Source: Ascaris suum
Taxonomy: Eukaryota; Nematoda; Chromadorea; Rhabditida; Ascarididae
Direction: 5' to 3'
NCBI GenBank assembly: GCA_013433145.1
Contig: CM024171.1
Span: 6,944,065 to 7,008,064 of the forward strand
Length of the DNA stretch: 64,000 nucleotides
The position numbers and the translations under genes are program-made. Positions 1 through 13,866 of the stretch are shown one piece after another. Within the stretch, counting starts at the first letter, position 1. Every line of letters begins with the position of its first letter. A model generated the notes under the pieces. It did no database searches, was not told the DNA's origin, and saw nothing but the letters and a program-made list of their open reading frames with translations.

Positions 1-42
1 TAGAACGACAGTGGGCGGCCTCCCATCGTTTCAAAATTGAAG

Positions 43-59
43 CGGGGGAGGGGGGGGGG
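43..59 (+). repeat. G-rich tract
   Basis: GGGGGAGGGGGGGGGG within the first 60 bases. The rest of 1-299 shows no recognisable feature. Confidence 0.6.
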
Positions 60-299
60 AGGAGCGAAAGGATTACTGGGGGTGAGCACTTATCTGTATT
101 TCTCCGATCGTCTTGGCAATATTTATTACCGTTAGCTTCGGTATCTTATGATGATAGGGTACGGCTAGGAATGAAAAATTACATAACAATTTATATTTTT
201 TCTACTGCTGACGACAGAGATCAGTTATTATTCGCAAATTGGGCGTCTTATTAAATCAACAACTGCCAAACTAGTTCTCTAGTAACTGGAGAAACAACC

Positions 300-351
300 C
301 TAATTCTTTATTATATTAAAAGCACTCGTAATGCAATCTATGACGTCGCTT
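300..351 (-). CDS. Possible terminal exon of the left-edge minus-strand gene
   Basis: A CTTCAG acceptor at 357-352 on the minus strand opens 52 nt that join the 587-778 exon in phase (CC+A) and read SDVIDCITSAFNIIKN before a TAG at 302-300. The intron would be 235 nt. An AATAAA lies inside the last codons. It is short, so a chance match is possible. Confidence 0.28.
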
Positions 352-586
352 CTGAAGAGATATAAGAAATGGCAGCGAGATAAACGTCAAATCAACCGTT
401 GGACTTGTTGACAGCTGGTCTTTACAGGCTCGTAGTAATCATATAAACTGACCGAGTGAACAATATGAAGCGTTCACAACTTCACTCAAAATTTCATCTG
501 TAATGGTCAGTTGAATTTTCAGTCGCTTTCTTCACTACAACAAGTTTAACCCTAACACAGTAGACAAGCCAAGAAAAAGCACTTAC

Positions 587-778
587 GGCTGTTTGAGCTC
601 AGAGATGAGCGAGATGAAGCCACACTTTAGGACGAGCTTCTGAATGCGATCAAAAGCTGCTGCATTGCTACCGCCAGGTAGAGGTCCACTCAACAGAGCG
701 AGTGTGCTCTCATCCGAACTTGAATAGTCTACCGGATGCGCCGCGCATAGTTTAATATAGCGATCGCGCATCCCAACC
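587..778 (-). CDS. Internal exon of an unidentified minus-strand gene
   Basis: A 192-nt open exon with a TATTTTAG acceptor (779-785) and a perfect GTAAGT donor (586-581). It encodes MRDRYIKLCAAHPVDYSSSD, an acidic Ser-rich turn, then AAFDRIQKLVLKCGFISLIS and ELKQ. The alternating helical, Leu/Ile-rich pattern suggests an alpha-helical (HEAT/ARM-like) protein, but I do not recognise the family. Preceding exons would lie to the right; none was found with confidence. Possible terminal exon: 300-351. Confidence 0.55.
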
Positions 779-3700
779 CTAAAATACGACTCGATAAGTC
801 AGTCAAGAAACACAAGCATATCATGAAACCAAAAGCAAACACGTCCAAACTACTTTAAGCCAGAATATTTCATCCAAGCCGATTTGACAAGAGATGAAAA
901 ACTGCCAAATACCGCAAGTGGGCAGTGGGTGTGAAAAACAAATGAGAAACGAGCGATTGCGAGTTCGTGAACGGTTCCTCAAGAATGCCAGCAGATGCTC
1001 TAAGAAAAGTTCAAATTTTTGCACCCCCTCCTCCTCCGAGACGTTGAAAGAAAAGAGGATCTTTGTTTCAGCAACTCTAGCTGCGTTCAGAGGTCACCGA
1101 ATTAACACAAAGCCATCGTTCGTGTACTCCTTACATCGGATTAGCTTTTGTCTGTTTCAATGTCTAAAATGATATCTGCAACTCCAAACTGTAGTCAAAG
1201 AGAGCAACCTCACGTGCACGCCTTATGAACGCTGTCAGAATCATATTGCATTTGCTATAATTTGCCCAATGGTCAGGTATGTAGCAACCTAAGTGGCATA
1301 TTACGAAATAGGCTTCTTACCTGTAAACTTCAATTAGAGAACATCTCATATCACCTACCCAGCAGTAAACTGCCCACTTTTCTTCTCGATTACCTTCTCA
1401 AACATAAAGCAACAAAAATAACCGACATTTCAATGATGTAAAATATCCATTAATTTCAACGTTCCACCCTTTGACTTGTCATCCCTCCCAAATTTTTTAA
1501 TCACTTTTAAAGAATTAGTGACAAAAAGAAAGTCAACATTACAACCACGGTGTTGAAATTTAACCAGAAACGTACAATACCAACATAATTCTTGATGCAA
1601 AAATAATGCATTGCACGCCCTCCATTATAAGCTTCTCCTAAACGTCTCTCTCCCCTCCGCACCCCCGCTTCTTCTGAACAACTCGCTCTCCAATTACACC
1701 AACAAATTGAGAGGTCCTCAATGTAAGCCCTCGCTCCAATCTTTATCCATATGTCGCATAATAAAATGGAAATGTTTCCCGTTTTTACCTCGAAGAGGTC
1801 TTGAAATTTTGGCACAGCATAAATTTCTCCCCCCTCCCCTCCTTTCTTGTTTTAAATACTGGAAGCGTTCTCTGTTTGGAGTGAGGGCTTTATCTTTCAC
1901 GACTAAAGAAAAAGCAAAGTTTTCCGGACAAACTAATGCAGTACAATTGATCAGGCTTCTACAGAATCTCTTCTGCATTTTCTGTGAGGAAAAGAAAAAT
2001 CTCGGGAAATTAACCTCGCCCTGGTGCCTTATTCAGCAGAGATAATCGATATGAAGGAATATAATTTTTACGAAACCTTAAGAAGGGGCTCTACTAGAAT
2101 TAACACAAAATCGCACGAAAAAAAATACGCCGATTTCAAAGAACTGGGATTGGTATAGACTCGAAGGAGCGCACAATAAGAAATACGACAGGAAGACGTC
2201 TGCTGAAATGATAAACGAAAAGTGAGTTAGTGTATCATCGCTGTGCTACCTGGCTGACAACGTCCCGATGTGCTCAAAAAATAATCCCAACACCCCTTCG
2301 AATTTCAAATATCATTCCTTCCCATCCTTTCGTAAACAAGCCTTAAAGAAATCATACAGCTACGTCGAAAGCACAGAACTCCTGTCCTCAGCACTTCCCG
2401 TTTTGGACCTTTCTATGTGAGTGTAAAACCCACGGTAACCATTATTTCTCACCAGACTTGTTGGCTGTGAGAAAAAACACTGAGATGCGTTGCAGGAGAG
2501 CAAAATATTACGGAAATTGAAAACGAGCCTATTTTGGAATTGGGGAGGGCATTAATGCAGCAGGTTGAAGAGCAAGGCGTTTAAGGCGGTAAACTGTCGA
2601 AAAGCTGTTGTCATATCTAAGCCTGACCGTTCTAGTTGGGACGTTGCAGAGATAGAAGCAACCAGATTACGAAAAAAGGCGTTTTCCGCGATAGTGATAA
2701 AATGATACTGCAACGCTTGAAAAAAGCGGGAACCTTGGCAAAATTCCGATGATTTAAGGAGCGGTTTTAAAACTCAGGTGGTCGGTGCTGGTGATGTTGC
2801 AGGATGAAATTCAGTTCGCAAACAGCGAACCACAATGTTTGAGAAGCAATCGGTCGTGTTTGATGTGGTGTATTGACAGCTGCTATAGCGTTTGTTTGAG
2901 TATGGCAGCTGGCGCTTTCGTCCGTTTGCACTCATACTAGAACACCTAAATGAACAGTAAAGCATCACAAACTTTTATGTGATCAGCACTGAAAGAGTCT
3001 GCTTTTCACCGCGGAAAATTCGTAGAAAACCGCCAGCGCTGATGAGTTCCAGAACGTCGGCATGACCACTGCTTTGAGAGTTACAGTGGTTTAAGGATGG
3101 GCAAAGGTTGTCTGGGCTTAGTGACCATCATGCTCGAACGATCTGACCCCTGTGTTGGGACCTCAAACTTCGGCCAATCGAACGCTGCAACTTCAGCACA
3201 CTTCATCAGACATTTTTGTCTGCAAAATTTTAAAAGTTGCGGTTATACTTCCGCAAAAAATGCACTAAAGCTTAGGTGGGGTTTCCAATTTCTGTATTTT
3301 TTTTCGCGAGTATGTGGATGTGATTAATGCGCCTCATAGGATTGGAAATTTTCGATGAAATTAATTTTTGTTGAGGTTACAAAATTCCTCTCACTAAACT
3401 TTTAGAAATGACAGCAATATTTGCGAATATTTGGCAGTACCGTGACGGGGTCAGCATAATTTGCGATAGCACACAGGTAGAAGAGAGCTAGAGAGAGGAC
3501 ATGCGTTATTAACGAGCGGCCACCTTACTCGTCCAACATTAAAAAACGTTGAAATGCTAGGTATTTTTGACAGTGCATCGAAAACTCTGTAATGAACACT
3601 GAAAGTTTGTTTTAATCAAAGAAAGCTTCGTTACGAACAAACAAATGTCTCTTCATAGCGATTCTACGTTCACGCGCTTTTCTAATTCTCAGAAGCTTAT

Positions 3701-3850
3701 TGCGAGATTTCATTTTTGTTTTATTGATTTGTTATGGCTTGGAAAGAATCATTTCCTTTATACATCTAAGGAATTGTCTCACATAGGTAAGATTTTTTTC
3801 TAAGTTCCATTGAAAACCGCCCAGATCATTATTACACAGTAAATGGTTGT
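779..3850. other. Non-coding or unassigned stretch
   Basis: This would be upstream intron or flank of the left-edge minus-strand gene. Open frames of 60-144 codons occur on both strands (for example 1611-2045) but overlap each other, lack family features and are within the length expected by chance. No repeat or RNA gene seen. Confidence 0.4.
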
Positions 3851-3859
3851 TATATAAAG
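3851..3859 (+). promoter_or_regulatory. TATA-box-like sequence
   Basis: TATATAAAG 25-33 bp upstream of the ATG of the small 3884-4286 model. It supports that model only weakly, since AT-rich DNA gives such matches by chance. Confidence 0.3.
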
Positions 3860-3883
3860 GTTGCACTAGTGATTAGTGCCACT

Positions 3884-4286
3884 ATGAAAGTCGTTGTTGC
3901 AACTGTGATAGCACGAACTCATTTGCCGGATTTCTTGTTTAATATGCAAGCAGAAATGAAGGAAAAATCTCTCGCAAAAAATTTGGATGCAAAAGCGCAA
4001 GAAGGAAAGACTTTCTCCTCTTCAGCGATTTCCGACAGAGGTAAGCAGTTTTCGAGTCTCGTCACTTAAAAAACAAATACATGGCATTAGCACAGTTCCT
4101 CATTTCTTCCCACTTAAGACGCAAAAATCGAGAACTTTTTCGTGTACTTCTTCCGTTTAATATTTGCAAATATTCTTTCGCAAAAATTCTGGTGGAGCAA
4201 TCTGCCCCGTGATGTTACCCGTCCTGAACCGATTGCCAATTTCAGAAGACAGCTCTTCGATGCTTGTGCAAATGCACTCAACTTAA
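3884..4286 (+). CDS. Possible two-exon small gene, 66 residues, unknown
   Basis: Exon 1 (3884-4040) encodes MKVVVATVIARTHLPDFLFN followed by a Lys/Ala/Gln-rich stretch and ends at a strong GTAAGC donor in phase 1. A TTTCAG acceptor at 4240-4245 leads to EDSSSMLVQMHST and a TAA at 4284-4286. TATATAAAG lies about 30 bp before the ATG, and AATAAA follows at 4466-4471. The N-terminus is mildly hydrophobic, but I would not call a signal peptide. No homolog recognised. A further 3' UTR intron (4308-4389) is possible. Confidence 0.3.
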
Positions 4287-4465
4287 TATTTTTGGTCTTC
4301 TATAAAGGTGGGTTTTTATTTGTTCTCCAGACTACTTTAGTGTGTTGTCTATTCGATGATGTGTCGTTGATATGTAAATATTACTTCAGTGCTGCTCGAG
4401 GAAAGTTCCTTCTTGGAGGAGAGCAACTTGTCGCAACTCTGACCAACACAAATACGCCCTACTGA

Positions 4466-4471
4466 AATAAA
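4466..4471 (+). terminator. Polyadenylation-signal-like AATAAA
   Basis: AATAAA about 180 bp after the stop codon of the 3884-4286 model, with a candidate 3' UTR splice acceptor at 4387-4389. It is the signal expected of a nematode 3' end but is also a common chance hexamer. Confidence 0.3.
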
Positions 4472-6341
4472 AGCAATACTAAATCACGAATTGTGTCATT
4501 TTCAATATCACTTTTATCTCTTATACTATGCTGTAGTGGCGAGTGTTGGCTAGAGTGCTGAAATATGAAAGAGCGATTTGTTGAGGATTAACTACAAAAT
4601 ATGAAACATTCGTATAATCCTATTTCTATGTATGCAACGATGGAGTGAGCTGCTATAGCGCCGCCGAAATTACATAAGCAGTCAGCTGAAGTACTGCAAA
4701 GATCCCCTGAATTCCGCATAGCGTGCTGACAGTTGTGCAGCTAAGTATTGCCTCAGGTGACGATTTTAAAATTATCGAGCAATTAGGGGAAAGAAGGTGA
4801 CCTGCCACAAAACATCATTGCATTCTAAGTGCAGCTCGTTTCATCACACATGTTTTGAAAAAAAATCTTCATTTAGTCCTCTGGATTTCTTCGATATATT
4901 ACGCGTCTTCTTTCCGAACCTTGAGAGATTAATGCACAGAAGGATTCGATGTTATTCAAAAGTTTTGTTTTAGTTCAGCTTATGACTGACTCTAACAAAG
5001 TTTTCAATGCCCTCTGAAATGTGCCCAGCCTCGATCGTTAAACCTCGTTCTGCTGTAATACAGTAGTAGATACAGCTCACATTTTCACTGCTGAACGAGT
5101 AGAGGGCCATCGCCTCCCTTTGCCTTCCTCGCGAGGTCTATGCCACCTTATAGACACTATGGTTAAATGCATAACTAAAAAAAATTGGAAGGGGTTGTTC
5201 GAATGTGAAGTTACAGCCTTACTGTTTTTGGTATAACCGCTGAAGTTGCTGGGAAAGGTTTTCGTCATGAAGAATGTCAATAAGGGAGAAAGGGTGACAG
5301 CTGAATATATCAGAGAAGGAGGGAATTCCTCTTCCTGAGGCTAATTTCCTGGTCGGTGAGAAATTAGACGATGCAGAGAAATAGGGAAATTCACAAACTT
5401 TCCTCGCAAAATGCACCGCCAAAGAAACGCTGTCTGTTTCAGATATCCGCAGTCACGACCCTTCACTACTGTGCTGCAGAAACTGTCAGCTTACACGCTA
5501 GGAAAAATTGTCTATCAGACCTACCTATGTGCACAAGAACGCTAAGCCGCATTTCTGGATTCGCTAATCCGTACCACATAACGCCTCTAGCCTTCTCTAA
5601 CAAGAATTTACAGCGGGAAATGAATGAATGCCGAAATCGTTGCTCCTAGAAATTGTCCGACAAAAGACCGTTTAGAAAGAAGCGGGAAAGAGGAAATATA
5701 AAATTTCTATGTGAGTAGGAAGATACAGTGACAAATGAACTTCCATCTCCCGCTCCCTCCTTTCCTCTTTTCCACCCATGTGCGGAATTGGGGACGAGAT
5801 TTTCGAGGCTCCCATAATGTTTAGTCTAAACGTATCCAAAACGAAGCTCGTAACGCATGCTTCGCTCCGACTGCACTTTTCATCAAATCTGTGCAAGCCA
5901 AGAAGAGGAAACGCTTGCAAATCGAGAAAAAAGCGAGCTCGAAGCAAAACAGACGAAACCGAGCAAGCAGCTAACGGCATTCGAGAGCCTAAAAATAAGA
6001 TAGAAGACTCAAATAAAGAAGCAAATTTTAAAAGCATCCGACTTTCTTGGAAAAAATAGTTTGTAGAAAAACCTCTCGCGGTATGCTGCCAAATGGGATT
6101 TGGAACATTTTATAAACCTCTTCGGTCAGTTGAGCTCCTCAGGGTCTCGCGGGTGGTTGTTTGTCAGGTATGCAAGCCTCCATAGACGTATTGCTCTCCA
6201 TTTGAAACCTCTGAGCAAGTTATTAAAGATGGAAGGCGCATACGACCGAGGCGCAAGTCGCTGAAGAGTAAATAACGAAAAGCAAGTGACCCAAATGCAA
6301 ATGATCAGCGCAGGTGGCCAGGATGGAAGTGGCTAGAACAG
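4472..6341. other. Unassigned stretch
   Basis: No exon with family features. Opposed open frames at 5672-6059 overlap on the two strands and are not supported by splice or homology evidence. Confidence 0.4.
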
Positions 6342-6394
6342 AAATAACCAGGCGCAACCATACTCGGATTGAGTATGGTTGCGCCTGGTTATTT
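6342..6394. repeat. Perfect 24-bp inverted repeat with 5-nt loop
   Basis: Left arm 6342-6365 (AAATAACCAGGCG... to ...CATACTC) and right arm 6371-6394 are exact reverse complements, separated by GGATT. The stem is fully paired. It lies immediately upstream of the C/A-rich tandem repeat region. Confidence 0.95.
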
Positions 6395-6548
6395 GACGAT
6401 CCACCGATTATTAAATCTTATTTGCAACCAGCTGTTTGCCAACTCAAACTTCATACATATTCGGCTGTTTACTTTTCCACATATCCCAACCCACTAGATA
6501 TCACTTCGTATTCTACTACTACCAACAGTTCATGCTTACCCCTTCAAT

Positions 6549-6720
6549 CCACTGCTTAACATCCCGCACTTAATCCTATCCCTCCGCCTCAACAAATATG
6601 CTTATCTCCAGAACCTACTGCTTACCACCTCACATTTAAATACACAACCTTCACGTTTAATTCTGCATCGTAGCCTACTGCCTATCACCTGAAACTTAAT
6701 CCCACAACTCGCATTTTGCG
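6549..6720 (+). repeat. Degenerate tandem repeat, about 60-66 bp period
   Basis: Three diverged copies share the core CTACTGCTTACCACCTCACA-like sequence, with anchors at 6551, 6617 and 6677, followed by TTTAAT(A/C)C. The plus strand from about 6400 to 6830 is strongly depleted in G. Confidence 0.55.
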
Positions 6721-6841
6721 CTCGACTAAACTAGCGCATACTACGTCACACAACGTCATGACAACCTGCGAAACACCACACACATCCACCAGTTGGAATT
6801 TGCAAAAATCGAAAAAAGATTACGCCAAGATCCACCGAATG

Positions 6842-8130
<1,289 letters not shown>

Positions 8131-9539
8131 AGCTCGCGGGTCTCTTCAACATTTTCGACTTGTGGACCACTGAAGCCAGGCGGTGTTGCGAACTGTGCTG
8201 TTTATGAACGACAAGGTCTATGCAATTAAAACAGTAGGTATAATGCGCGGTGAAAATGATCACCTATACCACTTTTGAATAGATTGGTCGATGTCGAAGG
8301 AACTCGTGCACTTCAAGGACGCTTTGATTTGCGTAAAGCTCATATGTATTTCGCATTGATCAGGTAGAAGAGAATGGAAGAGCTCTTTTATAGTTCCTTT
8401 TACCAAACCGACCACTTTCATAAATTACCAAAAAGTAATAAACACGCGCAATAATGCCATCATATTTTAAAAGTGTCGACTGCCAATTCCAAATCTTTTT
8501 TTGCAAAATATTCATTCGCATGAAGCTCTTACAAATTTAATTTACAAAGTCACGTTATAGCAGTGTCTTGTTTGCGAGCTATTTTGTATATGCGCATGTT
8601 TTTATGTGTCTCTCTGTTTGCAGAATACTTTCAGCTCGGGGATTATTGAGGCTTGAGTTGCAAAGTTTAATAAACGTTGTGCACCACTGGATGTCCTTGT
8701 GCAATACCTCTCATGTTGATCCACCAAATTTGAAAGGAGCTTGCGAGCATTTAAATGTGAAAAAATTTCGATGCGTTCTCCACCAGTCGCATTAGGAAAA
8801 AAACGAATCTTTTGTCAAAGAAATGTGCGGGTGCTCACATTGATAAAAAACATGAATGCATTCTTTCGCACTTTCGTAGTTTACTTCCAAGTTGGATTGG
8901 CCAGGTGAAGGGAATGCAAAAGCGCACATTATGGCTCGCCTGGCGTGCTTTTCCACTGGTTTTGTTATGGGGCCGATGTAAAATGAAATCTAACTTCTTG
9001 CAAAGTGCATGTGAATTTCAAGGCACTTTCAAATGACTGACTCTTTTCGGTATTGACGGATCAGCTTAAGTTCTGGTATATTAGGTAACCTTGTGACATG
9101 CCTTTGGCTTCAGTGATTAAGAAATTGACTCCGTAGGAGAGAAGTATAACTGCAGGCATATGAAAACAAGCATGATGTCCTTAATAACGCAACCCCTTTA
9201 ACTTATTGTAAAATCAAGTTCACTTATGCATATCATATTCTTTCTTTTTTTGTTGACATTTGAAAAAATAGCTCCATATATGCCGTCTTTCTTTTTTCAC
9301 TTCAGTGAATTCGCTATTACATGCCCTCTTCTTTTTCGTTGTTTGGCCGTGAGAAATATTTCACCACTGAGGTGGGTTATTGAATCATTGTTTGATCAGC
9401 AAAGTAAAGGCATCATATTCCTTAAAGATGATTTTTCAGCCACCTGCTAAGAAACAATTTAGGCGATAAATTGCCCGATGAAGAGTTGAGAGAGACTTTA
9501 GTATTCTTTTCTGATTGATATGATAGGAGCGTTTATGAT
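8131..9539. other. Unassigned stretch
   Basis: Open frames near 8568-8795 and 8812-9036 have a TTTGCAG upstream but no donor, homology or codon support. No RNA gene seen. Confidence 0.35.
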
Positions 9540-9553
9540 GGGGGGGGGGGGGG
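9540..9553 (+). repeat. G homopolymer (14 G)
   Basis: An uninterrupted run of 14 G, directly followed by the 29-bp tandem repeat region. Confidence 0.9.
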
Positions 9554-9588
9554 TGGAAGTGGTATGAAGCTATGCTCGGAGATACAGT

Positions 9589-9674
9589 ACGAAGAGGTTG
9601 TGGCCGAGGAACACGTTATGAAGGGGTTGTGGCAGATGGATGTGCTATGAAGGGGATTTGGTGAGCAAGTGCCT
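9589..9674 (+). repeat. Degenerate 29-bp tandem repeat, three copies
   Basis: Units begin at 9589, 9618 and 9647 with (A/T)(C/T)GAAG(A/G)GG followed by TTGTGGC-like sequence. A weaker fourth unit precedes them near 9564. Confidence 0.5.
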
Positions 9675-12600
9675 ATGTGTTGTTCAGATCATTCGATTTG
9701 CTCGTTAAGAAGCGTGGTCGCATGATGCGCGAATTCGGAAACGCGACTTGGTATGTGATTTCCTCTTGATGTTGTTTGCTTGACCATTCTCACCTCTTCC
9801 AAATTAGTAACGAAACGGCGCGCATAACACTGAAAACTTCAGTGACATTCATAGTGGCGCCTTCAACTTTTTGATACGACCACAAAATTCGGGGGAATGA
9901 AAAAGAAAAATTGTGTTGGAAATAATCTTCGAAAAATTTCATAAAAATCCATCAACGAATCCATCGATGCGAAATGGGCATTTTGGTACATATCTCTTTA
10001 AATAAATTCCCTCTATAAGTGTAAGTAATTTCTCGCATCGAATGACTTAAACGTTTAATTAAATAAGTGAATTTCATCTGGCGAATATTTCAAACATTTC
10101 AACGGAAATCTTTATGACGTTCATATATATTCATTATCGTTTAGTCTTTATAAGCGCCTATATATTTAGATTGTTGTGTGGTCTGACATGTTAATTGAGC
10201 TCAAATTTTGGATTCTTTGTGTATCATCATATCGACGATTTCTTGGACCGACAACGATGGAGAAATGAGTCATCCAAGCAAATTTCACACTTCAAGACGT
10301 TTATCGTAAAAGATGATATGTTTGAAATGATAAACTGACTAATGAAATCCCTGTCGAATGCATAATTCAACTTAAATTATAAACTGGTGATATCAAACCA
10401 ATAGTAGTTAATTATGGTGAATTATACACCCCATTATAATTGCAGCAAATTTCAACGATTTCAGAAATTTGATCATTGTGCAAATGCTTATAAAAGTACG
10501 TAAGAGATGATAACAACGAAGGAAAGCTCGGCGCATCGTTATTCGTCTGCTGCTTTAACGCAATTATGAAAACAATTTCCTAAACGAACTCAAAGAAGAG
10601 TCGTCTGTTATTGTTTAATTTTTCAACTCTTAAACAGCGATTTCTCTGTTGGTTGCGAACAACGCGGAGGTGCATCGATTTCTGTTGTTCACCTTTGGGA
10701 TTGAAATGCATCATCGAATGATAATGCGATGGAATGGAGAACCCTTATGCTTCTGTGAACAAGAACATTAGATGTTCCGTTTTGCCCAAGAGAGATTTGC
10801 TTTTTTTCGATACATCTGCCTCGAACTGTTGCATTTAGTGCTTCATCAATCAAACAAAACGTAATTTATAGCGGATATCACCTCCTCGAACACATCTTTA
10901 GCTTTTCGTTGCGACGTTTTTATTGTATTTCAGTGCGTTGAATTATACACTTTTATGCTAGCATAATGCTTACGCTCTTTTATCAGTTTTTAATATAACG
11001 GAACGTCAAGCATCGCTGAGGATATTGAATCCTTTTACAATTCTATAGGCTCGTCTTCAAAGACCATCGAGCACAAATGTCACCTCTATTGCAAAATAAC
11101 AGATAACTTCACTTTATCTGCGCTATTCAATCGAACATCAAACATATTCAGTGATTTATTGTTTAGAAAATTAACTTCAATGAACACTGCTGTGTGAAAA
11201 GGAAACGCCTTGTCATTCGAGTTACTTGCAGCACTCCATTTAACTATGTCCGACGAAGCGTTCGAATATGCGGGAAACGTGCTTGGATGATTGGCCCGTT
11301 GTGCGCTTTTTGCATTTCAGCCCACCTGAATAGGAGGTTGGCCAAATATTCAAGAAAAGTGCTATAATATGTTTTGTTATGGAGATAATGCCGTACATAT
11401 CGTCAATCAAAGAAGTCCTTTTTACATCGCGACACAAAACTGATTTATGGATTTCGTGGTGTTTTTAATTATTGGTACAAGAGGCCGGTAGTCAATATAG
11501 AGCTGGGGACAAGTGGTGAATTTGCGGTGAAGTCATCATTGGAAGCCTCTGCCTTCACGGATGAAGTCGGGAATTTCAAAACGAAGTGGAACACACTCAA
11601 ATTTCGGGAATTCCAAGCAAAACTTTTTTGGCGAAGACAATTGCACTCTACCGCCTACCCACCCGGTCTCACGGCCATCGCTTCTGTGATTCGCCATTTG
11701 AAAGTACTGGATGTTCAGGAGTATAAACGAGGGTGGAAATAACATCGTCATAGTACACCTTTATAAAGACTTGGTAGAATGTACGAAAGAGGGATTAATG
11801 TTTTGTGTTATACTTTTTGCATATATACTGTTTGCTCAAAAGTGTGGCCAGAACCGAGATTTGATCAAATGGATATCAAGTAGGTGATGATTCAAGTTTC
11901 CCACCGAGTATGCGGATGTGGGTTTGCAAACATCCAACAGCTGTAGGATGCTGGTATTTATTCACTCATTTCAGTTCATCTGCTCTCGCGATCACGATTA
12001 CTTCTGTGACTATCGATGCTTAAATTTGTGCTTTTTTCCATTCCAGTGTATCAGTCGCCGTTGACGATTACTTAAGTAGTAAAAGTTTTAAAAAATTACA
12101 CCTGATACAAGTCTCTATACGAAAAAATATTCCACCAATATCACTTATGGGTCACTTTCAGTTCGTACGTATGCTTTCAGTTTAAACAATGAAGTCAACA
12201 AACAAACGGAGTATCGCACCAAGCTGAAACGATAAGAGATTTTCTAACCACTTCCATGAAGTGGTGACCAGAAAACAATAAATGTGCGCAAAAGTGCTCT
12301 CAAATGTGCAATAACTAATCTGACCATTGCAAAAATCTTTTACAGAAGATCAATTTTCACGACTCAACCGGCGAAATTTTCCATATTTAAATGGCTTTAA
12401 CCTATTTAGAAGTTAACAGATCTACTCTTAAGTTGGTAGAGGGTTTCCTGGCTCACTACTGAATTTTATGACTCTGGTGACAACGATTATCGGGTTAAAA
12501 CTATCGAACAAATATGTACACATGCATATGTGCGAATACAGTGAAAAAACCTGCGGAGTAGGGGAAGGAAGGATGGGAGAAGGGGCACAGTGCAAGTGGA

Positions 12601-13866
12601 GTGCGCATCTGTTTGCTTCTCAGATCATGAGAAATTAGCACAGTTCATGGTGAATTGTATATGTGCGCGCTGTGATGGGATGAATAACGGCATTCTTTCT
12701 TTTGATAAGAGCAATCATCGTTTCTGTAACTGCTATTCAATGGATTAAACCTTTCAATTCTTATTCACCTGTTGCATTCATTATTGTTTATTATTTATCA
12801 GTGTTTACCTCGAGTACACTTCTTTTTTAATAAATCCTTCCTTCTTCTATGTATAATCGCTTGAGATTTGAGGAATTTGTGACCACAGCGGTTGTAATTG
12901 TGGCGAATGATATTTATTTATTTATTTCCTTGTTTATTTATTTGTTTATTAAGTTATTTAACAACCTACAAATAAAATAGGCTCAGTGCATCTTCTTCAC
13001 CTCATATTTCATAAGTTGCTTATTTATGGGTTGCAGTTGCATGGCCAAATTTTGATCACAAGCGGCAACGAATGCTGAAAGTCTCAAAAAAGGGGAAGAA
13101 AAAGAATCATTTCTGCATTGCATTGCATAAACACGTGTTGCAATTGCAATACTGAGAGTGTGTTGTGTTGAAAATATTGCAGTTGGCATACGGATGCATT
13201 AAATAGGTGGTGATTCGGTAGTGGTGTTGCCTTGTTGCTATGACTAGAAGTATAATTCAACCTCATCATTTATGACAGTTTCAACATTCCTTATCATTGC
13301 CATAGCGTAGACCCTAGCTAATTTGAATGCCTCGTTGGAAAGCAGATGTCTCGCACAGTGGTGGCGATTTTTTGAAGACGGACCGTCAAAATGACAGTAT
13401 TCTGACTAGCGTTTCCTGGTTTATTCTCATACTCTCAATTATACTTTCGCATCGGTGGGTTTGTGCTTTGGTCTGATTTTTTAGTTAGGCTTAATTATAA
13501 GTTTTCTTCCAGTTTCCTAACGCACTTAGTCGTCTTTTCACAGTTGGATGGAGATAAGGTGGACTGATTACGCCTCATGAATTAAGCTCAAAAGACATTG
13601 TAATTGCTTGGGTAGCAGCATTACTTAAAACCCTTCCTTCAGATTGTCTTTAGCTTGATAGCTCGGTCGCTGGACATGCTCCCTCTGTAGCATCAAAGAG
13701 TGGTCGAACATAAAGCGTGGAGAGAGTGGCCAACGATGGCGCCATGTTGGGCGATTACGCAGCCATAGAGGGAATCGTTTTTTTTTTTCAACTTGGAAAC
13801 CGGATGTCGGTTTGAGGTGCCAGGAGGTTGCGGGTTATTTGGCAAGTATGACAGCACCTAGTACCT
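9675..13866. other. Long AT-rich gene-free stretch
   Basis: No convincing exon. TAAT-type motifs are frequent and there is a TTTA-rich tract at 12909-12960. The overlapping opposed frames at 11527-11751 look like chance. It may be intergenic or intronic. Confidence 0.4.
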
